DNA of 64,000 nt from Anaerotignum sp. (GTDB taxonomy: Bacteria > Bacillota > Clostridia > Lachnospirales > Anaerotignaceae). Below, one piece after another: positions 51,801 through 58,719 of this stretch. Made by a program: the position numbers and the translations under genes. The notes under the pieces were generated by a model. It worked only from the letters and a program-made list of their open reading frames with translations, did not search any database and was not told the DNA's origin. Location of the stretch: positions 1 to 64,000 of the forward strand of contig JAFWWO010000064.1 in NCBI GenBank assembly GCA_017523325.1, in the 5' to 3' direction. How positions within the stretch are numbered: position 1 is the stretch's first letter; every line of letters begins with the position of its first letter.

Positions 51801-52623
51801 TTGCCACAGCACTGTCCGCATTGGTCCCCTTTACGGTATCGCCTGAAATTGCACCGGCACGAAGCACGGCATCGGAGGCACTTACAACAATATCCACACC
51901 TGTCAGGTTCAGATTTTTCACAACCGCCTCATTGTTCAAGGCGGAAAACAGTCCCAAATTGCTCTCATCGGTATAGGAACTGTCCTTTATTGTAAGTCCG
52001 CTTATGGTGTAACCACGGCCATCAAAGGTTCCGTTAAATATGGTTTTCGTGGTTTCCTCCGCCTTGCCCTCCGTACCAATGGGGTTCCAGTTTTCCTCGC
52101 TATCAAGGGTAATGTCATCTCCGAGAGCGACAAACTCCCCATCGTAGCTTTCCCCCTCATCCACAGCTTCCGCAAAAGCTTTCAGCTGTTCGGCTGTCTG
52201 AATGATGTAGGGATTTTCTTCCGAACCGTCGCCGGATTCAAAAATCCCCGAATCAACAGCTTTGGAAAGAGCGTCTTTTACCGCCGCCTTAATGCCATTG
52301 GAGCTTCTTGTCGCCCCGGTTACAGCATCCACATCGGGAGAATTTTCCCGAATAATGTCCGCGAATATTTCTTTGGCCGTATTCCAAAAGTTTGCTGTTT
52401 CACTGTGTTCTATTTCTGTTATTTCGGAAATTTTACCTTCCGTTATTGTGACGGAAAGAGTAATCTTCCCTTTGTAGCCTTCGCCGGTTCCCTCGTAAGT
52501 TCCGTCCTGATAGACCACGGTGCTTGCTGCACTCACCGTTAGAGGCGCAAACGTAGGCAGAAGAGAAAGCATCATGACAAAAGCCATAAAAACTGCAACT
52601 GCCTTGTTTTTGGTTCTTAGCAT
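45868..52623 (-). CDS. Giant SLH-anchored surface protein with FMN-binding domain
   Basis: Exported protein of 2,251 residues. Order: Sec signal peptide (about 1-32); FMN-binding domain (about 35-125) with the flavinylation-type motif VDAVTGATRSS; three GLUG/filamentous-type repeat modules, each beginning with a SIF-like box and a PYI(I/V) stretch near residues 128, 529 and 989; two domains starting VLMNIPYADFY near 1399 and 1629, each with VDAVTSAT, resembling Tp47-like domains; a Gly/Ser linker and a bacterial Ig-like repeat near 1975-2055; and three S-layer homology domains (about 2074-2251) for attachment to wall polymers. Two DtxR-like palindromes flank its leader. A metal-regulated extracellular redox role is inferred, not shown. 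Confidence 0.82.
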   Translation of the reverse strand: MLRTKNKAVAVFMAFVMMLSLLPTFAPLTVSAASTVVYQDGTYEGTGEGYKGKITLSVTITEGKISEITEIEHSETANFWNTAKEIFADIIRENSPDVDAVTGATRSSNGIKAAVKDALSKAVDSGIFESGDGSEENPYIIQTAEQLKAFAEAVDEGESYDGEFVALGDDITLDSEENWNPIGTEGKAEETTKTIFNGTFDGRGYTISGLTIKDSSYTDESNLGLFSALNNEAVVKNLNLTGVDIVVSASDAVLRAGAISGDTVKGTNADSAVATLIDTCSAQGSVKVSTDGAKLIFGGGLVGRGNISSVFINCWTDMDIDAESRGGNQSAYAGGIIGNSGNNAKIINCITFGDNSGKSPVSTNFGGMAGGISAMFAGKQWNTAALGNSSVGNDGSKHKWVGALYGQITTSGMTRSGNDYVYPETGALRDYGYYADDITLTINSDSTDLVPTGVGTINHDTVFATSENVKALERSEMESEAFAERMNKNLLPVSKLMEAFGIEGLSLREWVFEEGKALPSGDTWVNTEPDASIFASGSGTESDPYIIMNEAQLRAFGKSQTEGADYSGKFIALGADIQMENEWTPIGDSEYAFAGTFDGKGYEISGLKMSGAVDGKKQYVGLFSILDVGAVVKNLTLSNVDFDLTCPISVYMSGVAGYMAGDRNSNKGAIIDGVKVYGKMHLTVDKGNTWVGGIAAQQYKGAVINSMSDVEIDVTTKGSNIAQGGGIVALNNRGLIANCYGLGDVTGSGNRENGNEGMASISGLVGVNAGPLVGSYSKGDLTTKEHSVYAGAVSGWVTGIGKSYSCFYNTDSVMTINGNKVNVVESIGTKVPAGMNEEGDTYIGGLVDDINGYALAEYSGIADKLNAKFSTYPIDITQYGLSKDALKAWTYDSDKNEVTFGDSTSEITYVQPDCENVPVSELVMRDGDWYGRDAAKTTVVKISVSNNSVTKEEAVSGQTSGDAYNEALEKAKEKAIYGDTSGYGKPDTSIFEKGTGTAESPYIVETEEQLRFIAEAMGEDNSWENVHFLQAADIDVSAKEWLPIGWGIRAEIKGADKQYCAYPFCGNYDGGNYKITGLKIGSTEEATKDPRMMYTAGLFGFAAGELPGNIPLSDEYRNVNLKNIHLEGIDINVDSRYTNYIGGLIGNIQNGFVIDHCSVTGSIRSRSSDKISRGGGISGNVLRGLIKDTFANVNITVDTDAGNSYGGGFAAMDNRTTIVNCYALGDVQGNANNTNKVHIGGFIGQAGGIHYNCYAFGDVVSLKDTTDVGGMNGRLAGIGIDRNCYFNSDAVQSVAGVKKEEPVSSGVVVPKEEQNMTEGKTAEEMKSQDFANLLNANKAKTSDEFKEINDIVKGLDLVHPVYYENDGSDLRSWTVKEDSPAVFGEKAGGNFVLMNIPYADFYEAEGVSGVDAVTSATLNKPRTGTLAGGSYHVDPKGTDISGVIYPVLVEDMSVLEGLKEITDDSSVEITVTNRGQTSTTTYTGKDALFESEHYSYYVLKETPERYKTLTVANGKKAFSAVNGDVTTVEGVTGEVKIGTSHGEIEIPLSGTTGINQGDVVSGVILTFADGSQMALRHIENLWRAVEIGGSLKEFSGKTIKNIRYITKNAMIDFPVEIEIPEAGYVLMNIPYADFYKGEKIEGVDAVTSATKKAYGQQVTGSYHDGEDETYASTDILGVTYPVLTEKSLLDSSKKVDSEEALFAAGDYSYFEMTAKPNLYKKLTKNSGSYEFAAVNGRAAAYSEVTAEITALTKRGDYGIKLSGDQTENLSKGTVYGVILTDENGKLYALRHLENIWKGVELAFCTGHTETIKNGALTPNNEMYKDLEGKKITQIKYFFKNENGTFATCTIGTDLLVSPYPTASFTNASTIKLANLSAKDLETASVNKDASPTNYYSATIKTSNGQVFAQGLNISADGAVSLGKNASTGKYTIEIIQSKEKNGKMEDSVMAVMTAEYTAGSSGGSSGGGGASTVRYEVEAGTAENGKITVNPAKAASGSTVKVTLTPDEGFEADSVTVKDKDGNNVSVTKESDGTYSFKMPAGKVTVSGSFKEKTEGETTQTEPQENPAPAFKDVKPDAWYKGAVDYVSGKGIMFGTSDDAFEPDVPVTRAMFTTILYRLEGSPAVSGSSSFSDIAQGKWYTNAVIWAESSGVVKGFDDSTFKPDAKITREQMAALFMRYAAFKGIDTSKRADLSNFKDAGEISAWALENVRWANAEGLVSGRTADTIVPQGNATRAETASTIMRFCENILK

Positions 52624-52655
52624 TTTTTATTCCTCCTTTGTAATAATATATAAAA

Positions 52656-52671
52656 GTTATCCATAGCTAAC
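52656..52671. promoter_or_regulatory. DtxR/IdeR-like palindrome, downstream copy
   Basis: GTTATCCATAGCTAAC, an imperfect inverted repeat in the 5' leader of the giant surface protein. Its half-sites resemble those of the copy at 52712-52727 and the TTAG..CTAA core of iron-dependent DtxR-family sites. Confidence 0.45.
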
Positions 52672-52711
52672 AATATGGGCAAATTTAAGCTGTTTTATGA
52701 AAAAACAGCTC

Positions 52712-52727
52712 GTTAGTCTAGGCTAAC
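52712..52727. promoter_or_regulatory. DtxR/IdeR-like operator at the promoter
   Basis: GTTAGTCTAGGCTAAC, symmetrical at 14 of 16 positions, covers the expected transcription start just downstream of the -10 box. Its GTTAG..CTAAC half-sites resemble the DtxR/IdeR consensus. A repressor bound here would block initiation. Confidence 0.55.
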
Positions 52728-52731
52728 TTTA

Positions 52732-52759
52732 ATTATGCACCTCTCCCTTATTTTGTCAA
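52732..52759 (-). promoter_or_regulatory. sigma-A promoter of the giant surface protein
   Basis: TTGACA (52754-52759) and CATAAT (52732-52737), spacer 16, on the minus strand. The leader is about 100 bases and contains a hairpin AGCTGTTTT/AAAACAGCT between the two palindromes. Confidence 0.75.
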
Positions 52760-52863
52760 GTACTAAGCAAACATTTTTTTGCTCCCATCAGCCGGAAAAA
52801 ACTCTTTTTCGATTTCGTTTTCATGAAAGACGCCGCTTTTCGCGGAAAATTTCTGCAAATACA

Positions 52864-52896
52864 TAAAAAAAGAACCGAGGCTTTCGCCTCGGCTCT
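52864..52896 (-). terminator. Terminator of the S-layer-like gene
   Basis: Minus-strand stem GAGCCGAGGC/GCCTCGGTTC with GAAA loop and seven Ts, about 36 bases past the stop. Confidence 0.95.
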
Positions 52897-52932
52897 CATG
52901 ACTTCTATTTTTCGCTTTCTGTCAAGCAACAA

Positions 52933-55200
52933 TTATTTCTGGCTGCCGTTCAGAGTAGCTGTTCTTGTAGAAGCATCCCATGTGATGTCTGTTACACCCA
53001 ATGCTGTAGCCAGGTCTCTCATAGGCAGGAACGCTCTGGAGTTCACGATTTCAACTGCGGAAGATGCAGGAAGAACGGAACCGTTTACGTTAACAACCTT
53101 CTGACCTGCTGTCATTGTGATGATTCTCTGACCGTACAGGATTGTAACTGTCTTTGTAGGACCATTCCACAGTACATTCTGAGTGTTGATACCCAGTGCA
53201 ACTGCAACTGCTCTTACGGGCAGCATTGTGTAGCCAGCTGCGTTGATGTATGCGGGTGTGTCGATTTCAATCTTGTTTTCGCCGGAGATTACATAGCTTT
53301 CACCAACGGGTACTACTACCTTTGTTGTGAAGGAAGCGTCATCCTGTTCTCTACCAGCTGTGATAACGTTTACAAATGCTTCTTTTACTGTTTCAACTGT
53401 ATCGCCATCGAATTTACTTACATGTTTGATAATGCCTTCGCCGGTTTCTTTCTTGTCGTCATAGTCAGGAGCGAACAGGTCCTGAACTTTGTAAGCTTTC
53501 AACAGAGTGGTATCCAGCAACAGGCTGTAAGGACCTGCGGGGATGTTTCTGCCCATGTACAGAGCCATATCTTTGATTGTTACTGTTGCAGGGTCCTCAT
53601 CGGATGCTGCTGTAACCTTGAATTTCAGGTTGCCATCTTTGGTTTCGGATTTGATTTCCATGCCGGATTCTGCATCTACTACGAATGTAGCATCGCCATC
53701 AAAGTCGATATTTCTTTCCAGATGGAAGATGAATTCTGCTCCATCTTTCTTGCTCCACAGACCAGCAGCAGCCTCTGTAACTTCGATAGCTGTGGGGATT
53801 GCTGTGTATCTGTAGTCGATTCTCAGGTCGTTCTGTGCAGCCTTTACTGTGTAAGGTTTTACGAACTTAGCGATTGTTACTTTCTGTGTTTCCAGAGCGT
53901 CGCCCTTCAGTGTCAGTTCAACATCGCCTTCAAAATCAGGGTCAGCAACCAGTTGCAGTTTGAATGTGATCTTGCCTGCTTTGCCGCCTTCTGTGTCTGT
54001 CAGAATCTTCTTAGCGAAATCGAAGAATACATGATCGCCCTTCTGGTAAGCATCTGCAAAATTTCCTGCTTCCAGACCCAGTTGTTCACAGCTTACATCT
54101 GTTACATCTGTTACATAAACGCCTTCGGGCAGTTCCAGAGAGAATGCCTTCTTCACGTTCCATGCGCCTGCAAATGTTTCTTTCAGTGTTACTTCCAGAG
54201 ACAGGTGATCGGAATCATCTGTGATACCTGTGTTCTGTACGTCAACGCCGCTGTAAATTACAGGTACATCTTCGTCTTCATCAACAGACATAACTACTTT
54301 CATGTCGATAACTTTAGCAACTTCAACAGTAGCTGTTGCTGCGAAAGTACCGGTAATCTCTTTGTCTTTGAGTGCTTTTACAGTCAGTGTTGCAACTGCG
54401 TCAACCTTAGCGGAATCAGCAATGATTTCCATATCAGCAGCGTCGATTACGATTTCATCAGTCTCAGCTGTGATTACGATTGTTGCTACGTTGCCATCCT
54501 TGTCATCTACGTCATAGCCCTCGCCGCCTTTAACTGTTCCGAATTCAAAGCCTTTGGACAGTTTCAGTTCAAACGTCTGACCTACTACGAATTTACCAAC
54601 TTTGGATTTGATCTTCAGATCTTTTTCCAGTGTTGTGGATTCTTCGGGAGCAACTTCAGCCAGTTTCTTTACTGTAGCTGTGATGCCTTTGTCCAGAATT
54701 GTAGCATAAACCAGGTTTTCATAGCCGCCGATGAAGCCGATATCATCGGAATCAACGGATACTGTAGCCTTTGTGCCTGCAGAAGTTTTTGTCAATTCGC
54801 TTGCCAGATTGAGAACGATCTTGTCGCCCTTTGCAAACTTACCGGTGAATTTGGCAGTAACTTCGTTTTTGTCATCTTTTGTTACGACAACACTAACATC
54901 ATCGCGTTCTACGCCGTCTTCATTGACAACTATTACTGTCGCATTTCCGAATTCTGCGTTATCCAGTGTAAATGTTACACTTGCAGTGGGTTCTGCTCCA
55001 CCCATCTCCTTGTACTGTGCTGAATCGATTGTCAGCTGCAATTCGGGACCACTTACGGCGTCTTCGCCTTTTTGGAGTTCCGCAGCCTTAATCACTTTAG
55101 CCTTAGCCATTACGTCACTATCCTCAGCTGCAAATGCTGTTGCAGGAACCAAGGATGCAACCATAGCGGCAGCCATCACGAAAGAAATTAATTTCTTCAT
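52933..55200 (-). CDS. Abundant secreted S-layer-like protein with stalk domain
   Basis: Exported 755-residue protein. The signal peptide MKKLISFVMAAAMVASLVPATAFAA is followed by a long beta-rich, acidic region that I do not recognise, and a C-terminal copper-amine-oxidase-N-like stalk domain of about 120 residues (TMLPVRAVAVALG near residue 655, then RAFLPMRDLATALGV and TWDASTRTATLNG). That domain commonly attaches surface proteins to clostridial walls. Codon use is restricted to a few preferred codons, as in rnf and acl, suggesting high expression, and AAAGGAGG stands before ATG 55200. The frame to 55449 has no start support. A structural surface-layer role is likely. Confidence 0.8.
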   Translation of the reverse strand: MKKLISFVMAAAMVASLVPATAFAAEDSDVMAKAKVIKAAELQKGEDAVSGPELQLTIDSAQYKEMGGAEPTASVTFTLDNAEFGNATVIVVNEDGVERDDVSVVVTKDDKNEVTAKFTGKFAKGDKIVLNLASELTKTSAGTKATVSVDSDDIGFIGGYENLVYATILDKGITATVKKLAEVAPEESTTLEKDLKIKSKVGKFVVGQTFELKLSKGFEFGTVKGGEGYDVDDKDGNVATIVITAETDEIVIDAADMEIIADSAKVDAVATLTVKALKDKEITGTFAATATVEVAKVIDMKVVMSVDEDEDVPVIYSGVDVQNTGITDDSDHLSLEVTLKETFAGAWNVKKAFSLELPEGVYVTDVTDVSCEQLGLEAGNFADAYQKGDHVFFDFAKKILTDTEGGKAGKITFKLQLVADPDFEGDVELTLKGDALETQKVTIAKFVKPYTVKAAQNDLRIDYRYTAIPTAIEVTEAAAGLWSKKDGAEFIFHLERNIDFDGDATFVVDAESGMEIKSETKDGNLKFKVTAASDEDPATVTIKDMALYMGRNIPAGPYSLLLDTTLLKAYKVQDLFAPDYDDKKETGEGIIKHVSKFDGDTVETVKEAFVNVITAGREQDDASFTTKVVVPVGESYVISGENKIEIDTPAYINAAGYTMLPVRAVAVALGINTQNVLWNGPTKTVTILYGQRIITMTAGQKVVNVNGSVLPASSAVEIVNSRAFLPMRDLATALGVTDITWDASTRTATLNGSQK

Positions 55201-55631
55201 GGGTTCATTCCTCCTTTTGAATGTTTGAATTTTTGTTTTTTTGTTGTTTCGTTTTATAATTATACAACGAAGTGCATTTCGTTTGCGCCGTTCGCTTCCA
55301 TTCTTCCGTCCCTTCCCAAGAGCCGCTCTTCCGTTTCCTTGGCTTCCCCCACACCCATTCAGGAGTTCCGCCGCCGTCCCATCCGGTTGGCTTTTGTTCC
55401 GTTTCGGAAAAACTTCGGTTTCCTTTGCAAATTTACTTTGCAGGTTCATTCTATCAACGCTTTTTCATTTTGGCAATAGGATTTCCCAAACTGTAACACA
55501 ACTGTAATTTTATAGAAATATTACGGAGAAATATTACAAGACCCTTTTTGCCCGCGGATTGACACTATCTGCAACTTTTTCCCTTTTATAGTGGACTTAT
55601 CCACAAAACAACCGGAAAGGAGAGAAAGGAT
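55201..55631. other. Divergent intergenic region, S-layer-like gene and phage-tail cassette
   Basis: 430 bases. The minus-strand leader of the S-layer-like gene contains A-rich unstructured sequence next to the ribosome site. More distally, a TATAAA box near 55510-55520 could serve as a second promoter for it. On the plus strand TTGACA at 55559-55564 lies before the tail cassette, but its possible -10 (TATAGT) is 22 bases away, so the promoter is doubtful. Confidence 0.4.
55259..55283 (-). promoter_or_regulatory. Promoter -10 box with inverted repeat, S-layer-like gene
   Basis: TATAAT on the minus strand (55259-55264) is directly preceded by the perfect inverted repeat AACGAA-N6-TTCGTT (55266-55283) occupying the spacer. 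No good -35 is present, which suggests an activator or repressor acts at the repeat. Confidence 0.45.
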
Positions 55632-56303
55632 ATGGCAACATTTACAGAACACTACAATTTAATGAAACCGGGAGAGGAGGATTACTATGATGTGCTGGAT
55701 TTCAACGAAAACATGGATACCATCGACGGTATGATGGCGCAGATGGAAACGGCTGCGGAAGGCATCAGCGAAAAAATCGGTACGCCTGTGGGCAGCGAAA
55801 CGGTGTTTTCCCTTTTGCACGAAAAAAAGGAGGATTCGTTATATTACGTTCCTTCCGTAGCGGTGCAGAAAAATTATCATGACGTTGTGGTTTGGGACAA
55901 TGCCGAATACGATACGGAGGGGATTTTCAAAATTGCCGATTTCACCGCAAAGCATGACGGAACGGTGCGGATATACATGAAAACTACCGCCTATGGCCGT
56001 TTGAATAAATGTATATACTTTTCCATTTACAATATGGCAGCCGCAGAAATCGCTTTGGCGCCCGACTGCAGTATTGTGGAAAATGCAACGGAAAACAGGG
56101 CAAAGCCCGCGCCTATTTATAAGGAGCTTATCAAGCCTTTCGACTCATCCGCCGCCGACAATACAGCGGATACGGAATTTTGCCTGCATCTGCCCGTGGA
56201 AAAAGGCAAGGCTTATATCTTTATCATTGATTATTCTTCAACCAGAATTCTGAAAATAAACGATTTTCAGATTTCCTATGACGAAGTGCAGGATTTAACT
56301 TAA
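55632..56303 (+). CDS. Phage tail-fibre-like protein, isolated
   Basis: A 223-residue protein. The N-terminus YNLMKPGEEDYYDVLDFNENMDTID is characteristic of the first part of tail-fibre or tail-associated proteins of Firmicute phages. The rest is a predicted beta-sandwich (about 80-223) without recognised catalytic residues. GGAAAGGAGAGAAAGG lies upstream of ATG 55632. It is followed by a 96-residue protein and an XkdX-like protein, the usual end of a tail module, but no other phage genes are present. Confidence 0.7.
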   Translation: MATFTEHYNLMKPGEEDYYDVLDFNENMDTIDGMMAQMETAAEGISEKIGTPVGSETVFSLLHEKKEDSLYYVPSVAVQKNYHDVVVWDNAEYDTEGIFKIADFTAKHDGTVRIYMKTTAYGRLNKCIYFSIYNMAAAEIALAPDCSIVENATENRAKPAPIYKELIKPFDSSAADNTADTEFCLHLPVEKGKAYIFIIDYSSTRILKINDFQISYDEVQDLT

Positions 56304-56326
56304 TTTGGAAAAGGAGGAACCCAGAT

Positions 56327-56617
56327 ATGCTTGTGAATTTTAACAAAGAAAGACGTGTGCTTTGGTACAACCCGTACCTGAGCAGGGAAATGGCAGAAAA
56401 ATGTTTGGCGGAAAATACGGTTTGGATAGACAGCAGCGTGCCTGCCCCCAAGGAAATAGAGGGTATGCGCCCCTATCTGATGCTGACGGAGGATATGAAG
56501 CTGGATTATGGCTATGAACCCGCTCCTCAGCCGGAATATACCGAAATACAGACCATTATGCAGGCCATTTCCGATTTGGAGCTATTGATTTTGGAAGGAG
56601 GAATGGGAAATGTTTGA
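56327..56617 (+). CDS. Phage tail-associated hypothetical protein
   Basis: A 96-residue acidic protein, not assigned to a named family. It lies between a tail-fibre-like gene and an XkdX-like gene, where phages of Firmicutes often encode a small protein of this size with Pro-rich middle and helical end (YTEIQTIMQAISDLELLIL). AAAGGAGG precedes the start. The stop overlaps the next gene by eight bases. Confidence 0.6.
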   Translation: MLVNFNKERRVLWYNPYLSREMAEKCLAENTVWIDSSVPAPKEIEGMRPYLMLTEDMKLDYGYEPAPQPEYTEIQTIMQAISDLELLILEGGMGNV

Positions 56618-56726
56618 AATCCTGAAGAAAAAATATGAAAAGGGCTATATACGAAAAGACCAGCTGATGCGTTACGTCCGCATCGGCCTCATCACCGAGG
56701 AAGAAATGGAACAGATTTGCAGATAA
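56610..56726 (+). CDS. XkdX-family small phage protein
   Basis: A 38-residue protein starting at ATG 56610 with GGAGG eight bases upstream. The pattern MFEILKKKYEKGYI..DQLMRYVRIGLITEEEMEQI matches the short XkdX family found at the end of tail modules of B. subtilis PBSX and related phages. It completes the three-gene cassette and is followed by a terminator. Confidence 0.75.
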   Translation: MFEILKKKYEKGYIRKDQLMRYVRIGLITEEEMEQICR

Positions 56727-56730
56727 AAGC

Positions 56731-56779
56731 AAACACGACTTTTCGAGGGAAAACTCCCTCAGAAAAGCCGTGTTTTTTT
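56731..56779. terminator. Bidirectional terminator after the tail cassette
   Basis: Long imperfect stem AAACACGAC..TTTTC / GAAAA..GcCGTGTTT with inner GGGA/TCCC and a run of seven Ts on the plus strand. It also serves the convergent yihY-like gene. Confidence 0.9.
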
Positions 56780-57602
56780 ATTCCGTATCCCCTCCCACCT
56801 GCCGCAGGGATTGATTGAACACCGCCCCAATCAGCAGAGAGGTCATGCTCCAGTTCAGCCAGACCAAAAAGGCGATAATCGCCCCGATGGAGCCGTAAAT
56901 CACGGAATATTTGCCCATATTGTCCACATAATAGGAAAAACCCGCAGAAATCGCCAGCCATGCCACAGTGGAAAGCACTGCCCCCGGCAGGATATACCGC
57001 CATGCCGGCGGGCGATTGGGCGAAAAATAATAGACCGCACTCACCAACGCCAATAATGCCACTGTCATAGGCAAAAAACGTATTTTCGTCCAAAAACGGA
57101 TAAAGCTTTGCTGTATGGGTATGAAATTGCTGATAAAATCCAGCATACGCTCCCCAATCAGCATAAGTACAACCATAAAGGGCACCAAAACCAGCAAAAA
57201 CAACGCCAGCCCGATAATACGCTTCGTATGCCCCTTTGGCTTTTCCTCCCCATAAATCCGACTGACCTCATCGGTCATGCTTTTTACCGCCCGCAGGGGA
57301 AACCAAAGGGTAAATGCCAGCCCGAAGGTCAGCAATGTGCCGCTGCTGGTGGCTGTCATATGGGCGATGGTTAAATTCAGCAGGGTAATGACGTCCTCCG
57401 GCAAAAAGCCTGCCGCCTCCCCTTCCAGAGAAATCATGGGCAGATGTAAAAAGCCCAAAAGAGAAATTACCGTAATCAGGAAGGGGAAAATGGCAAATAT
57501 CAGATAATAGGTCAGTGTCGCCGCCCGCTTGCCGATATCGTTGGAAAGATAGCCTTTTACTGTCAACCCTGCAACCAACCCGCATTTTTTTAATCGTTCC
57601 AT
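56778..57602 (-). CDS. YihY/BrkB family inner-membrane protein
   Basis: A 274-residue protein with six predicted helices, of the YihY/virulence factor BrkB family once wrongly named RNase BN. The signature AATLTYYLIFAIFPFLITVISLLGFL is near residue 28 and GSIGAIIAFLVWLNW near 235. It may be a transporter; the substrate is unknown. The SDR gene lies four bases upstream, so both are in one operon. Confidence 0.88.
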   Translation of the reverse strand: MERLKKCGLVAGLTVKGYLSNDIGKRAATLTYYLIFAIFPFLITVISLLGFLHLPMISLEGEAAGFLPEDVITLLNLTIAHMTATSSGTLLTFGLAFTLWFPLRAVKSMTDEVSRIYGEEKPKGHTKRIIGLALFLLVLVPFMVVLMLIGERMLDFISNFIPIQQSFIRFWTKIRFLPMTVALLALVSAVYYFSPNRPPAWRYILPGAVLSTVAWLAISAGFSYYVDNMGKYSVIYGSIGAIIAFLVWLNWSMTSLLIGAVFNQSLRQVGGDTE

Positions 57603-57606
57603 TGCA

Positions 57607-58359
57607 TCAACCTTCCTTTTTCTTCTGGGCGTGATACGCCGCTTTCAGCATCATGGTTTCCCAAAGGAATTTTTCACCGATATACGCCGCCTTCATGGTC
57701 AAGCCCGGTATCAAAACCGCCTTTCCTCGGAACATTCCCTTTATGCCGTATTGGGCGATACTGCGGGAGGTGGCGCCACGCAGGGAAAAACGGACATTGG
57801 CCCGCTCGTTAAAGCCCGTTTCCACAGGGCCCGGGCAAAGGGCGGATATATGCACATGGCTTCCCTCTCGCCGCAATTCTTCATAAATAGCCTCCGTCAG
57901 GCGAAGGACATAATTTTTTGTGGCGTAATAGGTGGACATCAGCGGCCCTGCCAAAAAGCCCGCCGAGGACGACATATTTAAGATATACCCCCTATCCCGC
58001 CTGCGAAAATCCGCCAGAAACAGCTTTGTCAAAATATGCACGGCACGAACATTCAAATCCAGCATATTCAGCTCCGTTTCCAAAGGCACTTCGGAAAAAG
58101 GGCCAAATGCCCCATAGCCTGCATTATTGATGAGAATATCAATATTCTCCCCCTTTACCTGCTCATAAAGGGCATAGCAATCCTCCTCTTTGGATAAATC
58201 TACGGTGATTATCTTCACGGGAACAGGCAGGCGGCGTTTCACCTGCTCCATTTTTTTCGTATTCCGACTGGCAAGAATCAGGCTGCAACCCATACGGGCC
58301 AATACCACTGCCATATCCCGCCCGATGCCGCTTGAGGCACCTGTAATGAGCGCTTTCAT
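57607..58359 (-). CDS. Short-chain dehydrogenase/reductase
   Basis: A 250-residue NAD(P)-dependent oxidoreductase of unknown substrate. The cofactor motif TGASSGIGRDMA is at residues 6-17, NNAGYGAFGPF near 85, the catalytic Ser in NMSSSAGFLAGPLMSTYYATKNYV with Tyr and Lys of YxxxK, and CPGPVETGF near 190. This is the DltE/YqjQ-like classical SDR group. ATG 58359 has AAAGGAGG upstream; the frame to 58425 has no support. It is paired with yihY. Confidence 0.88.
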   Translation of the reverse strand: MKALITGASSGIGRDMAVVLARMGCSLILASRNTKKMEQVKRRLPVPVKIITVDLSKEEDCYALYEQVKGENIDILINNAGYGAFGPFSEVPLETELNMLDLNVRAVHILTKLFLADFRRRDRGYILNMSSSAGFLAGPLMSTYYATKNYVLRLTEAIYEELRREGSHVHISALCPGPVETGFNERANVRFSLRGATSRSIAQYGIKGMFRGKAVLIPGLTMKAAYIGEKFLWETMMLKAAYHAQKKKEG

Positions 58360-58719
58360 AAGAAAATCCTCCTTTTGGCTCTTTTCTTCTCTTACTATCA
58401 TAACCATAAATTCACCAAAGTGCATCTAAAATCTGTGGATTTCAAAAAAAAGTGCAAAAAAACTCTCCCGTAATTTTTGTTCTTTTGCATCTGTTTCCAG
58501 TGCCAAAACAGCAGTATTTCCCGCCAAACTGCCTTTTTTTCAACTCTGCCCTTGGGGGAGAGTTTTGTATATTTCGCCGAAAAAAATTTGAAAAAAAATA
58601 AAAATACCTATTGACCCTCCTTTTACGGCACCAAATATACTCAAGACAAAGCTAAGGAAAACACCTTGGCAAAGCAAAAAACAACTATCAAACCCATTTA
58701 TCAAAAAGGAGGAATTGCT
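58360..58719. other. Divergent intergenic region SDR-acl
   Basis: 360 bases, A/T-rich. On the plus strand an imperfect hairpin CTCTGCCC/GGGGGAGAG with four Ts (58543-58566) could be an attenuator. TTGACC at 58612-58617 is a probable -35 for acl, with AATATA (spacer 17) or TATACT (spacer 19) as -10. ACTCTCCC near 58470 can also pair with GGGAGAGT near 58560, giving an alternative fold. No riboswitch class was recognised. Confidence 0.4.

Noticed and set aside
53422-55023. Plus-strand open frame of about 530 codons opposite the S-layer-like gene
   Set aside because: It mirrors the biased codon use of the real minus-strand gene, giving a Cys/Phe-rich product with no ribosome site or known domain.
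55632-56726. Prophage in this region
   Set aside because: Only three tail-end genes are present; neighbours on both sides are ordinary chromosomal genes and no integrase, head, lysis or att sites were found.
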